Source: Mercenaria mercenaria | Lineage: Eukaryota; Mollusca; Bivalvia; Venerida; Veneridae | Reading direction: 5' to 3' | Length of the DNA: 64,000 bases | Assembly: GCF_021730395.1 (NCBI RefSeq) | Contig: NC_069376.1 | Location: 18,509,001 to 18,573,000 of the forward strand | In this document: piece by piece, positions 35,662-47,314 of the stretch | Position numbering within the stretch: position 1 is the stretch's first letter | Layout of the letters: each line of letters begins with the position of its first letter | Notes under the pieces: model-generated | Databases searched by the model: none | What the model saw: the letters and a program-made list of their open reading frames with translations, nothing else | What the model was told of the DNA's origin: nothing | Made by a program: the position numbers and the translations under genes

Positions 35662-36566
35662 TAGGGCTGGGTACCGCCTTGAAAGAAATACCGTGGTATA
35701 CCACGGTTTTTTCCTAATTACCGCGGTATATACCACGGTATACCACCATATTTATCGTAAGACTTACAGCTATGGTAGTGGTTATAAAAATAGTGAAAAA
35801 CTCTCAGAAATACTTAATTCATTATGAACAACAACGAAGACTAATTACTTCACTAGAATTAAAGAAAAAATGTGAACTTGACTAATGACTAGTTACATGA
35901 ATGACCCTTAGTATTTTTTACTAGCGTGTATTCGTCGGAAGACGCCATATTGTCTCTGGGGAAGCACTGGGTCATATGTATATAGGTCGCGCTTGTTTGA
36001 AGTTCCATTCGTACACCCGTTTGATAAACCAGTAACGTTAACAAATAGTATGAAGGCTTCTTCAAATCGTTTTCAAACAAAAAATAATAAATTTCAACTC
36101 AACATTTTCCATACTATTTATTTCTTTTTTAATACATGCAAATACATACCGGGATATTCTAAACTATCATCATTTAAACAAGAAGTCGGGACCCGCCGAA
36201 TTTACCAGACTCAAAGTAAAAACAAGTGCGCCCATGACGTCATCCATCTATACGGAATAACCTGGGGGTTTTCGAAGGTTTTGATTGGGGATCACGTGGC
36301 CGATCATACATGTTCAATTGTACCATTGGGTGGTTATTTTTGGAAACTAATAATAGTAGCATGGGAATTCCAGAGATATAGATCGGAAAATCATGCATGG
36401 TGTTAATTGTAGTTACGGAAGGCTACATAGACAATGTAAATTAAAAATAAACAGAAGTAGGGATAATGTTGATAAAATACCGGTATTCCCCGATGGTACC
36501 GCGGTATCATACCACAGGAAGATGGTACCACAGTTACCGGTATACCGGTAATACCGCGCACCTCTA
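35662..36566. mobile_element. Non-autonomous hAT-type element with 8-bp target duplication
   Basis: Flanked by CTTTATGG at 35,654-35,661 and 36,567-36,574. The ends TAGGGCTGGGTACC and GGTAATACCGCGCACCTCTA are imperfect inverted repeats starting TAG, as in hAT elements. Subterminal regions are rich in ACCGCGGTA and GGTATACC palindromes. The outer flanks rejoin as a normal E2 monomer. No transposase is visible in the 905 bp. Confidence 0.85.
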
Positions 36567-37546
36567 CTTTATGGCAGCAAAAGCCAAAATAGCCAATTTT
36601 GGACATTTAAGGGGCCATAACTCTGGAACCCATGATGGAATCTGTCCAGTTTAAGAAAGGAACCAAGATCTTGTGGTGATACAAGTTGTGTGCAAGTTTG
36701 GTTAAAATCAAATCATAAATGAAGTTGCTATTGTGCAGACAAGGTCAAAATAGCTAATTCTGGCCCCTTCAGGGCCCATAACTCTGGAACCCATTAGGGG
36801 ATCTGGCCGGTTCAATGAAGGAACTGAGATCTTATGGCAACACAAGTTTTGTGCAAGTTTGATTAAATTCAAATCATAAATGAAGCTGCTATTGTGCAGA
36901 CAAGGGCAAAATAGCTAATTCTGGTCCTTTCAGGGGCCATAACTCTGGAACCCATAATGGAATCTGGCCAGTTCAAGAAAGGAACCAAGATCTTATGGTG
37001 ATACAAGTTGTGTGCCAGTTTGGTAAAAATCAAATCATAAATAAAGCTGCTATTGTGCAGACAAGGTCAAAATAGCTGATTTTGGCCCTTTCAGGGGCCA
37101 TAACTCTGGAACCCATAATGGGATCTGGCCAGTTCAAGAAAGGAACCGAGATCTTATGGTGATACAAGTTGTGTGTAAGTTTGGTTAAAATAAAATCATA
37201 AATGAAACCACTATCGTGCAGACAAGAAATTGTTGACGGAGGCACGGACGGACGCACACACGACGGACGAAGGGTGATCACAAAAGCTCACCTTGTCACT
37301 ATGTGACAGGTGAGCTAAAAAAAAGTTTTTACAAATGCTAGACTAAAATTTGTTTCAGGAGGTTCCCCATCCCCACTCCTTCCCCACCTTTTTAACAGTA
37401 AAAACTGAACATGATTATACAGTAGTTTAGTAGGTAAATATTTGGTGTGCTATTGGTTTAATACCATTTTTTACCGTGCAATCATAAGCTACCAACAGCA
37501 GTCAGAAACACAATGCAATGTTTTAGTTTGTTTCATAAGTGTTCGT

Positions 37547-37750
37547 TGGGTTTAAACATTCCAGCTTTCCATGGTGAAGGAAGACCCTGTGTCCCTCTTG
37601 AGCATTAATTATAGACACAGGTATGCACCGGAGTAAAACCAACTGAGTGGCTTTCTAAAAAAATTTTTTTATTGGAACAACAGCAGTAACTGGCAGGAGA
37701 TTCAAATTCAGCAACCTTAACCACTCAGCATTAGAGGCCGTGTCCCCAAA
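37547..37750 (-). mobile_element. Degraded tRNA-derived SINE
   Basis: Contains the reverse complement of the TTTAAACCCAAC tail and a CCAGCTTTCC core. CAACCTTAACCACTCAGC, the A-box side of the head, lies near 37,711. It is a decayed relative of the intact SINE at 39,924-40,196. Confidence 0.6.
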
Positions 37751-37949
37751 CAGACACTGCAAGACCTACAGAAATAAATATCCATATGTTATATATTAAA
37801 TCAAATCTAAAATATAGCACCCTTTTTCATGATCAATATGTTCAATGGTGCTACACAAAAATGAACAGAAAAATAGAACAGAATATTTTAACGACATAAA
37901 GAAAAGAAAAGTAAAAATAAATTTAATACTAGAGATGCTTTTGAGAAAA

Positions 37950-38751
37950 GCGCATGTCTCCCACAACTGCCCCTATGAAAAATGTCTAGTTTCTCTAGAT
38001 GGTTTAAACGAGTTGATCCAATTAGATGGTCTGGATGAGTGGATCCAATCAGTAATTCAAGGGCCATAAATCAAAAGTGCCTGGGCGGATTTGACTAGAT
38101 ATCGAACTTGGCTAAGGTCTTATGGCCAAACACATTTTGTTCAAGTTTGGTGAAGATCGGATGAGGAATGTTCGATTTAGGGAGCGGACAATTGTAAAAA
38201 GGCGGATTTTTCGGTAATTCAAGGGCCATAACTCCAAAATGCCTAGACTGATTTGGCTAGTTATCAAACCTGGCCGAGGTCTCATGGTCAAACACATTTT
38301 GTTCCAGTTTGGTGAAGATCAGATGAGAAATGTTCGACTTAGAGTGCGGACAAGAGTAAAAAGGCCGATTTTTCGATAATCCAAGGGCCGTAACTCCAAA
38401 ATGCCTGGACCGATTTGGCTAGTTATCGAACTTGGCGGAGGTCTTATAGTAAAACACATTTTGTTCAAGTTTGGTAAAGATCGGATGAGAAATGTTTGAA
38501 TTAGAGTGCGGACAAGAGTAAAAAGGCCGATTTTTGGTAATTCAAGGGCCATAACTCCAACACGCCTGGACCGATTTGGCTAGTTATCAAACTTGGCCGA
38601 GGTCTTATGGTCAAACACATTTTGTTTAAGTTTGGTGAAAATCGGATGAGAAATGTTCGACTTAAGAGTGCAGACAAGCTTTGTGACAGACACACACACA
38701 GACTGGAGTAAATCAATATGTCTCCCACACCACTGTGTGGTGGGAGACATA
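37950..38751 (+). mobile_element. Tandem-core element E4 (162-bp monomer)
   Basis: The left end GCATGTCTCCCACA matches the 3' hairpin TATGTCTCCC...GGGAGACATA (38,718-38,751). Monomers with CAAGGGCCATAACTCCAAAA recur at about 38,061, 38,223, 38,385 and 38,546. An ACACACACAGAC run precedes the hairpin. Noncoding; predicted short proteins here repeat with the array. Confidence 0.8.
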
Positions 38752-39679
38752 ATTTACTGAGTCATATTCATAGGATTTTTCTATATAATGATAATCTGAT
38801 CAGCATTATAACCCAAATTAAATACATGTAGACTGCTTAGGCCAGACAAAAAAAAATACATGTACCTATATTTAGGACTAACAACTGACCATCAAGTAAA
38901 TAACTGTAAATCCCTAACCCTATTTTTTTTATTTTGTAAGTTTCTGCTGTAAGAAGCAAACTTTAAGGATATTTTAGGAACATGTGTTTAAATCTATTCT
39001 TTAGAAGGTTGAGTTAAAGCCATATTCACTTCTTATGACATTTTCTCTATGAAATACAAGTTTAAATGTGACCATGTAACACTTAACTCGGGTATTTTTT
39101 TGTTTGGCCTTATTGCAAGTTTTATGTATAAAAGATCAACTAATTACAAGTTTTCATACCCTTGATGCTGCCATACATTAAAATTTTAATAGTTTATACT
39201 GTATAAACAAAAATAATAACTTCCCACCTATCTACATGATAAATTTAACAAGCATTTGAAACTGGTACAACCAACTTCACAAGCTGACAAATCCTGTTTA
39301 AATCTACTGTACATGATTTACACAAAGAAAAAGAATAAGAAATTATTCCTGAAACAAAATTCCCATACTATAATATGATCCCATCTTATAAATCCAAGTT
39401 CTATGCCATTCTGCACCATTTCTGTCATTGTATACATTTATGGTGCACATTTTGTACACCCTTGGTACACACTAAATTTTCATTCAAATATACAAACATA
39501 TCCAGTCCAAAACAATGCATAAATTTGTTGACCTGATTCTCAACTTTATGCACTTTATTCCCACACCGATCCCTCACTTTCCCAGCCCAATGCTCTATAC
39601 TTCGACCTCAAATATACCATATTCCTATTGAAAGCATTATATTCCAAAGCACTATATTTTTTCGCCGCAATCACCATCA
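38752..39679. other. 3' flank of EBAG9, no other gene seen
   Basis: AT-rich. On the minus strand an AATAAA at 39,554-39,559, about 120 bp after the EBAG9 stop, could serve as its poly(A) signal. Nothing else was recognised. Confidence 0.5.
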
Positions 39680-42600
39680 TCAAGATAATCTCACTGCTGT
39701 TAATGGGTTCTGAGATTTTACATGTTTATGTTGCTCACGTTCCTGTTTTTTCAGCTGTTGTTGTAAATGCCTCTGCTGTCTTTCTGCTTTACGTGTTTCT
39801 TTTATAACATTTTCTGCCTGCCAGGACAGATCCTCATCAGCCTCAGCTTCCCATGCATTCCCTGTATCCTCCCAACTGCCTAGCTCAGATGTCTGAACAA
39901 ATTTAAAATGAAAGTGTTAAAAAGTTTTTTTTTTGGTTGGATTTAACGTCGCACCGACACATGATAGGTCATATGGCGACTTTCCAGCTTTAATGGTGGA
40001 GGAAGACCCCAGGTGCCCCTCCGTGCATTATTTCATCACGAGCGGGCACCTGGGTAGAACCACCGACCTTCCGTAAGCCAGCTGAATGGCTTCCTCACAT
40101 GAAGAATTCAATGCCCCGAGTGAGGCTCGAACCCACATCGATGAGGGGCAAGTGATTTGAAGTCAGCGACCTTAACCACCCAGCCACGGAGGCCCCGTGT
40201 TAAAAATTAAGTCAATTCTTAAATGACAGACTTGCAAAGACTGCTTAGCAGGTAGAGCAAAAGACTATGAGTCATTCACTAATAAGGTCGAAAGTTTGAT
40301 CCCCAGATGGGGTGTGAAGTGTGTGTCAGCTTATTTATAGTCGCAATCGGTAACGGTTAAACACATGTTCAAATAATTTAATTTTTCTATGTCTTTCTTA
40401 GAAATACAAGCAAGGACAGATATGGTACCAATATACTAGTCTACAGACATTTAATAAATAATGAATGAAGTAAATCTCAACTTTCAAATATATCCAACAC
40501 ATCTTTTCACTTGATTTCTCAATGTCAGATAAGCATTTTAGATCAACTTAACTTAAAATGTAGCTATAAATTCAATTTTTTCATCAAATGAACAACCATG
40601 GATAACGTCATCATACAAACTTACCTGCAACAGCGGAATATCTCCAGTGGCTGCTAGTTTATTTGATATTGAACCTGTAGAGCTATAGTCTTCCTTCTTC
40701 TTTATCAAAACCTGCAAATAAAACATCAGAATATCTTATACTGAACATTTCACACTTTATAATTTAACTTCATTGGAATGAAATTTGGTTGTACAGGCCA
40801 AAATATCTATTTTATGGACGTTTATATTGTGGATGTCAAATTTATTTAGATTATAATTACCTGTCACTAGTTGTTGATGCTGATGGGAATATCCAGTTTA
40901 AGGGCAACTGGTGATGGTGGTTACGAAATGAACCTGTCCTACCAATACAGTCTACCGGAGAGTCAGATATTCCCATTTACACCTGAAGCAGCAGTTGTTT
41001 TTTTTTCTTACATACCTTATTCTATAAATTGTAGAAATAACAGCTGTCATGGGAGATAGCATGCTTGACTATTTCAATGCTGGATAATGAAACAGGGCAC
41101 ATCTGATTTTGTTTGTTTTGGGTTTTAACGCTGTTTTTCAACAGTATTTCAGTCATGTAACGGCGGACAGTAAACCTAACCAGTGTTCCTGGATTCTGTA
41201 CCAGTACAAACCTGTTCTCCGCAAGTAGGGCACATCTGAGAAAGCTGGAGCTATCACTAGTGTTTAATGACTCCAATATGGATGATGATATTGGACAGTA
41301 ACAGTTCAAGACTGTGTCGTATTTATTTAGTACTTCTACATTTACCTCTATTAACACATGCATGCAGCATCATTTTAGATAGGTCCACATAAAGATTGCA
41401 TCATTGTAAGTTGTTTTAAGACATTTTTTTTTTTTCTTGAAAAAAAAAAAGAAGATTAATTACCTTTTTCTGTTTTTTGACTCTTGGTGCCATGTCTTGG
41501 AAGTAGTCCATTTCATGTTCTTGTTCCTGAGATTGTTGTTGTTGTAGCTGATGTTGCCGTTGACGATATTCCTCCACAGAGCGGATCTTCTCTGCTTGTT
41601 TCTGTTCATCCCAGCTGTCCCAGGGAGACAACTCCTCTTGAACCTATAATAATTTTTGACAAAATTTTATGGACTTAGAAAAATCATACGTTTAAGTGGC
41701 GCCAAGGACAAAGTGCCAGGGCTAATTTTGACAGGTTCCTATGCAAACTTCCTGCAACATTTACAACTCCTACCTATACAGTAATCAGAGCTCCCTATTG
41801 CCTGGGGCAGGTAAAAGTGGAAGAGGGGGCAGACAAAAATTTATACTCAGTTGCATGTAGGGAAAGTGAAATATACGAAATATCCCAAGATATACTTCTC
41901 TGAAAATCATGTACATGTACTATTGTTTTTGATGCAACACTGCATTGTTAAATCTAATCGCATCACCATGTTACATTTTGGTAACCGAAAGTTGGATTTG
42001 AATAAGTAAAACAATCGTTAAAGTTGCCCTACGGGCAAATCGAGGGCTCAGAGTGAAACTAGTCTGCTTCTATTTCTATATACACTTAAGACTAGTTTTG
42101 CTCCGAGCCCTCTAAATGCTCTACTGAGTTAGAAGTCAAGTCCTGAGTAAACAATGCTATTACAAATACACCCTGATAAGGCAAAGAATATCAAAATGTT
42201 TTGATTACTTTTATCAAATTGATTTCCTAAAAACAAGTAGGTCATAGAAGAAAACTAGTGAAGAATAAAAAAACCTGCCTGACTTGCGTAATTATATATG
42301 ATATCTGTTTAATGTACAACATCACAAAATACATTATGCAAAAATGCAGTTGAAAATCCAAGGAATTCTTTGAAAATTCATTGGAAATCATTGCAGTAAA
42401 GTTCAAGGAATTTCTAAGAATTCTTTGCAAAAGTTTGGAAAGGTTTGATGGAAAAACATTGGAAAACATTGCTGGTATTGGCACAAAATTCCAATGAATT
42501 CCTATGAATTCCAATGAAATTTGTGATGAAAATCCAAATAATTTCAAAGAATTGCAACCTAGAAAAAGATAGGAAATCTCTGGAATTTCAATAAGGCCTG

Positions 42601-45395
42601 GCAATGAGGAAAAGATTGCAATTCATTGAAATTTTTACTATTGTACCTAAACAGATACAATATTAACTATGGAAAACTTTAGAATACCTTGAAATTCTAA
42701 AGAAATTCCAAGAAATCCAAAGAAAAAAAAAGAAATAATATCATTACAAAATTATTTTAATATAATAATAATAATTTTAATTATTAATAATATTGTGACA
42801 GATCTGGGCTTCACAAAACACAAAAAGCATAAAATTCAAAAGGAATAACACATCTGTCAGCAGCTTTTACATCTATGGTTAAGAATAATAAAAATTCACT
42901 TAGCTAAAACTTAAAAATTAAACTAAAAGATATATTAAATATAAAAATTATTTGGTGGAAAGTTATGAATACAACAAAATCATTTTTGGAGTATTGTAGG
43001 CTCAATATAAGGTGGCATCAGAATGTCTCTGCTTTTCCAAAACCATCACCTGGGTCAGGAACTTCATTCCAGCCATTTCTGAAAATTATATAACATATAA
43101 TATAGAAACAAATTATATTATTAATTGTGATTAAAATATAATTTTAGACAATACAATATTACCTAGTATAATAGTATGTGAAATGAAAACTCTTAAGCCA
43201 GTTTTAATTTTTAGTTACCATTTAAACATTCTACATGTATCAAAACCATTTAATTATTTATTGGACACTGAAATGAAAATATTGAGAGCACCGCCTGAGG
43301 GTATTATACTATCCCTCATCTGTGTAAGTGCTTGACCATACAATATGCAAGTTTTTTTAATCAGACAAGATTAAAAAGAAATCTTAGAACTTAGTACTGA
43401 CAAAAAATTAATGTCATAAAATGTTGGTGTAATGATCAACCTGTCAGTGTGATTAACCCCAACAAAATAAATAAATTATCAGCCTTTTATAGTAATTTGT
43501 ATAGTATAATTGTTTGCAAATTTTAACTTACAATTTAGTTGAAATATTCTGTAATTTATGTTTGATGGGATTTCTGTCTGTGATCTCACATCATCCTGTA
43601 CATAGCATAGTCACTGAAGCCATCTGATTTCTCCGACTACATCAATTCATACATATGTGTTGAAGGCATACTTCTAATAACTAGATATGCACACTCTTTC
43701 ATCTGAAAGTGTTTATAGACTCTGTTGTAAGTCAGAGGTTCAAAGTGATTCATCTATCATTTTAGTACTTATTACAAGAAATAAAGAATTGAAAATGCAA
43801 TAATTAAGTATTAAATAAACGGTTGCTTCAGAAGCATAATTATCTATCATTAACATACACCTGAAAAAGTTACCTGTAACCAGGTGAAAGTTCAATCTAC
43901 TGAGATGAATAAAGTTCCTGTTTCAGTCTATTATTTCTAGACCTGTGACATATAGCTTTAAAACTTACATTTTACATTAGAAAGTTTGATGTTCTTACCT
44001 GATATCCCTCTAAAAACATTTTAGAGTTTCAAGTTAGCTTTATTCCATTTGCCTCCAACAACATGAACAAAGAACTTCCTGTTTACATTCAAATTTTTGT
44101 ATTCATGAGCGATTTTCTTTGGTACAATATAGTTACTGAAAGGAATACTAGAATGTTCTTAAAATATATATGTATACAGTTCATGGGAGAATTTATCCAT
44201 TTATTTGCTCACAGAATTTGCAAAGATCACAGAAAAAAAAAACAGGCAGAAATATTGGGATTATTTTTTTGGGTACAGGTGTAAAACGGCTTCAGAAGCC
44301 TGTATTTTCATTGGTCGTTATCTTGATCAGAATGTCCAGGTGTTATCAGCTATCTCTGTGTGTTAACACATCAGTATACATTGAACACCAGTATATAAAT
44401 GACTGTAAAAGCTAGATAATTAATCATTGCCAATCATCAAAGGAATAGATTTATTCAGTTATGATGATGTAACATTATAAGCATAATTTCATTAACAATT
44501 TGTTGGACTCATGAAATGACTTTTAATGCCTATTATCTGATGCTGTTGTTTGAGGTGTTCAATAACCAAGAAATAAATAGCTTATATAATTGGACATAAT
44601 TTTATTATTTTCAATGATATAATTATCTTGTTACATCAATTAATAAAATGATGGAATTCTAATTTACATCTTTTTATTATACAAAATGAAAACATTGACT
44701 TAAATTTTAATTTGTTAGATTGCTTGTTTCATTTCAATTAATTTGGATACCTATATGAGCATTAAACTAAGAAAAGTAATTACAGTTGGAATTAAAACTT
44801 GCTTGTGAAATAATTGCAAAAGTGTGGACTTTCCCTTTTTGAAAGAATTTATAAGCTAAAACTAAAGTCCAAGTTATTCCAATATTTTCCAAATGCTAGA
44901 AACTCAGAACACAAAAGTCCAAGGATTTCCAAAGACATTGAAATCTGATTTGAGGGAGCAAAATATAAGTCCAAAGTAATCCATAGTTTTCTGCTTTGGA
45001 AAACATTGGATTTGTTTAGATTATTTTTTCAAAGTTTTCCATAGTATTCCAAAAGTATAATCCAAACAAATCTTAAGATTTTCAATGAATTCTTTGCTGC
45101 AATTTAAATTAAAAAATCTTACTAGGAAAACTTTGCATTATCTTAAGAAATCTAAGGAATTCTTTGGAATGAGGAAAACATTGGAATTTTTTTTGCAGGG
45201 GTAAGTTACCTGTCCTGTTCCATTCATTGTGTAATGCGAGGACAAATTCTCCACAGACGGGTAATGGTTTGTCATTGGAAGAATGGGGTCAGAGTTCCGG
45301 CGTTTTCTTCTGCACCATAGTCTTTTGAGTGGAGAAAATATCATACAAATGATGCCAAATATCTTTTTTATAACATTCCATACTACCTTTATCAT
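39680..45395 (-). CDS. EBAG9: EBAG9/RCAS1 orthologue (Golgi type III membrane protein), four coding exons
   Basis: Minus-strand exons 45,210-45,395, 41,464-41,643, 40,625-40,711 and 39,680-39,892 are all phase 0 with GT-AG introns. They give 221 residues (human EBAG9 is about 213). The N-terminus has a hydrophobic stretch (residues 4-27) followed by Arg/Lys (29-33), fitting the Golgi anchor. The acidic WDSWDE block (70-75), DYFQDM (108-113) followed by a basic run, SSTGSISNKLAATGDIPLLQ (exon 3), a Glu/Trp-rich segment, a charged coiled coil and the C-terminal V-R-L-S all parallel the human protein. The ATG lies one base after a splice acceptor (TTTATTTCAG), so a 5' untranslated exon lies further right. 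In vertebrates EBAG9 acts in Golgi trafficking and regulated secretion. The exon 2 glutamine run may be polymorphic. Confidence 0.93.
39924..40196 (-). mobile_element. Intact tRNA-derived SINE with 10-bp target duplication, EBAG9 intron 3
   Basis: Flanked by GTGTTAAAAA at 39,914-39,923 and 40,197-40,206. On the minus strand the head starts GGGGCCTCCGTGGCTGGGTG with an A box (TGGCTGGGTGGTTAAGG) and a B box (GGGTTCGAGCC). A conserved core (GGTGGTTCTACCCAGGTGCC) and a GACGTTAAATCC tail follow. Related copies lie at 45,562-45,836 and, decayed, at 37,547-37,750. It resembles bivalve SINE families with a shared central domain; the exact name is not certain. Confidence 0.9.
40235..40450 (+). mobile_element. 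Possible second tRNA-type SINE
   Basis: A-box-like TTAGCAGGTAGAGCAAAAG and B-box-like GAAAGTTTGATCCCC are spaced as in a tRNA. A tRNA-unrelated tail follows. There is no convincing tRNA fold or 3' end, so it is a SINE head rather than a tRNA gene. Confidence 0.4.
40880..40990. repeat. Decayed fold-back fragment related to 62,949-63,096
   Basis: GCTGATGGGAATATCCAG at the left and CAGATATTCCCATTTACACC at the right are inverted. They resemble the ends of the much better preserved hairpin at 62,949-63,096. EBAG9 intron 2, just upstream of exon 3. Confidence 0.45.
41108..41228 (-). repeat. SINE tail/core fragment in EBAG9 intron 2
   Basis: GGGTTTTAACGCTGTTTTTC plus CAGTACAAACCTG matches the tail and core of the SINE at 20,115-20,400. 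No head is present. Confidence 0.6.
42042..42112. repeat. Hairpin element in EBAG9 intron 1
   Basis: GAGGGCTCAGAGTGAAACTA and its near complement TAGTTTTGCTCCGAGCCCTC lie about 30 bp apart. A small palindromic element or its remnant. Confidence 0.6.
42330..42720. repeat. GGAATTC/TTCCAAG-rich irregular repeat, part 1
   Basis: A dense patchwork of AAGGAATTCTTTG, CATTGGAAA and ATTCCAATGAATTCC words without a fixed period. A similar patch lies in the same intron at 44,820-45,195. The two patches may be the ends of one decayed element spanning most of EBAG9 intron 1. Confidence 0.55.
42721..44819. other. Middle of EBAG9 intron 1, no feature recognised
   Basis: AT-rich sequence with no exon-like frame, SINE head or terminal repeats that I could identify. 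Confidence 0.5.
44820..45195. repeat. GGAATTC/TTCCAAG-rich irregular repeat, part 2
   Basis: AGTCCAAGGATTTCCAAAG, TAAGGAATTCTTTGGAATG and GAAAACATTGG words end only about 15 bp from the donor of EBAG9 exon 1. Close in wording to 42,330-42,720. Confidence 0.55.
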
Positions 45396-45561
45396 TCTGA
45401 AATAAATATACAGATATATAAATAAACATTTGAATTCATGTCAACATTAAAAATAGTCAAAAACAGATGAAATTTTTTAACTTCTTGCATCTGTTATGAA
45501 ATGTGTTCCCAGTCTTGTTTCTTTAGAAGACAATGCATAAATAATTTCAAACATAAAGTTC

Positions 45562-45836
45562 CATTTATTTATTTATCCTATTTTGTTGGGTTTAACGGTG
45601 AACCGGCACAATTATAGGTCGTATGGCGACTTTCCAGCTTTGATGGTTGAGGAGGACACCAGGTGCCCCTCTGTGGATTATTTCATCACAAGCGGGCACT
45701 TGCGTAGAACCATCGACCTTCTGTAAGCCAGCTGGATGGCTACCTCGCATGAAGAATTCAACGCTCCAAGTGAGGCTCAAACCCACTTTGATGAGGGGCA
45801 TGTGATTTGAAGTCAGTGACCTTAAGAACTTGGCCA
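45562..45836 (-). mobile_element. tRNA-derived SINE upstream of EBAG9
   Basis: Same family as 39,924-40,196. On the minus strand it has a degraded head (CACTTCAAATCACATG, GGGTTTGAGCC), the core CAGCTGGCTTACAGAAGG, and the tail GTTAAACCCAAC ending in TAAATAAATAAA. It diverges from the intact copy, so it is older. Confidence 0.8.
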
Positions 45837-45917
45837 TTTAGTTCTTAAAGATACCACCAACCACAGCCTACAAATGTATAACCGCTGTCAGTTATCCTGG
45901 CTAGTATTCCTTACAAT

Positions 45918-46860
45918 AAATGTAACAAGAGTTTGTAGAACATGAAATGCCCCACCCTCCCTACATGATGCATTTGGTAATTGCACAAGGAACAAGAATT
46001 ATTTGGCTACTGTTCCTGGTCAATGTGACCTGACCTCTGACCTACTGACCTCAAAATCAATAGCTGCCATCTACTGGTCATGCTCAACCTCCCAATTTTG
46101 TTGTGATCCCAGGCCCAAGTATTCTCATTTATCATCTAGCTCAAAATCAATAGGGTCATCTGATGGTCAAGACCAACCTCCCTGTTAACTTTCATGATCC
46201 ATGTCCCAAGCATTCTTGAGTTATCATCAATAAATGTTTTAACTGTTCCAGGTCACTTTGACCTTTACCTCCGACCTCAAAATCTATAGGAGTAATCTCC
46301 TAGTAATGATTAACCTCCCAATCAAAATTCATAATCCTAGGCCCAAGCGTTCTTGAGTTATCATTCAGAAATCATATAACTCTCCTGGTTACTTTGAACT
46401 TGACCTGCTGACCTCAATATCAATAGAGATCATTATGCTGGTTATGACCAACCTCCCTAACAACATTCATAATCATCCTAGGCCCTGGTGTTCAGGAGTT
46501 ATCAACCTTATAACTGTTAGGGGCCAATGTGACCTTGACCTTTGACCTACTGACCAGGTCATTTGGTAGTCATGTCCAACCTCCCTCTCCACTTTCATGA
46601 TTCTAGGCCTAAGAGTTCTTGAGTTATCTTTCGGAAACAGTTTAAATGTTCCGTAATAATGTGACCGTGATACTGTGACTTTGATTGTTGACTAACTGAT
46701 CTCAGTCAATTGGGGTCATCTGCTGGTTATGACCAAACTTCCTCATAACTTTCATGATCCTGGGCCCAAGTATTCTTGAATTATCATCCGAAAACGGATT
46801 GTTCTACATAAAGAACAACCAACAGACATCTGCAAAACAATATACCCCTCGGCCCTCCTT
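45918..46860 (+). mobile_element. Tandem-core element E5 (GACCTCAAAATCAATAG family)
   Basis: Starts near AACAAGAGTTTGTAGAACA. Internal units roughly 120-130 bp long contain TGACCTCAAAATCAATAG, TCATGATCC and TTCTTGAGTTATCA. Near 46,535 it has TGACCTTTGACCT. The right end near 46,850 has ACAACCAACAGACATCTG. Decayed; ends are less clear than in E1-E4. Confidence 0.6.
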
Positions 46861-47314
46861 CTTCAAAGAGTTGCATAAAAAGATTAACCTGCTCTCAGCA
46901 AAAATAAGGACAGTCTTTCAAAGCAAAAAAGTCAGAAAAGGAAGTGCCTAGGGACGGTACGTATCTGTACCTCTAGACAAGCCTGTTGGTAGTTTTCTAG
47001 GGGTACAGTCCTCATTTTTCTAGAGATTTATGGTTATTTACATCTTAAATTTTGTTGAAAATGAAATAACAAATATGACTTAACCAGTATTTGCCTAAAA
47101 CTTGGATCTAAATGTTTTACAGGGACCAGCGTTCACACTACTGTTTACCTTTTCTTTCAAAACCAAAATAACCGAGGAACTCCATATGAATACACGTACA
47201 CTGTTCCATGCAGATTAATTTATTGTAGATTAAACTATTGATAACAGATTAAGAAGTGTATCAAACCCTTGAATGAATTATATTCTAAATTCTGCAGAAA
47301 ATTTAAACTAGAAT
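46861..47314. other. Short unassigned stretch
   Basis: No gene, repeat or terminal structure was recognised between elements E5 and E6. Confidence 0.4.

Larger units (their letters stand above)
33449..37320 (+). mobile_element. Tandem-core element E2 (161-bp monomer) with three nested insertions
   Basis: The start ACAAGAGGGCCATGATGGCC contains a hairpin (33,454-33,470). Monomers containing GGGCCATAACTCTGGAACCC recur at about 36,611, 36,772, 36,933 and 37,094. A GACGGACG run and a 3' hairpin, AGCTCACCT...AGGTGAGCT (37,285-37,316), close the element. Nested inside are a MITE (33,716-33,907), element E3 (34,057-35,394) and a hAT-type element (35,662-36,566). Noncoding. Confidence 0.8.

Noticed and set aside
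37030-38728. Minus-strand frames with LELWPLNYRKIRLF-like repeats
   Set aside because: Artefacts of the E2 and E4 tandem arrays.
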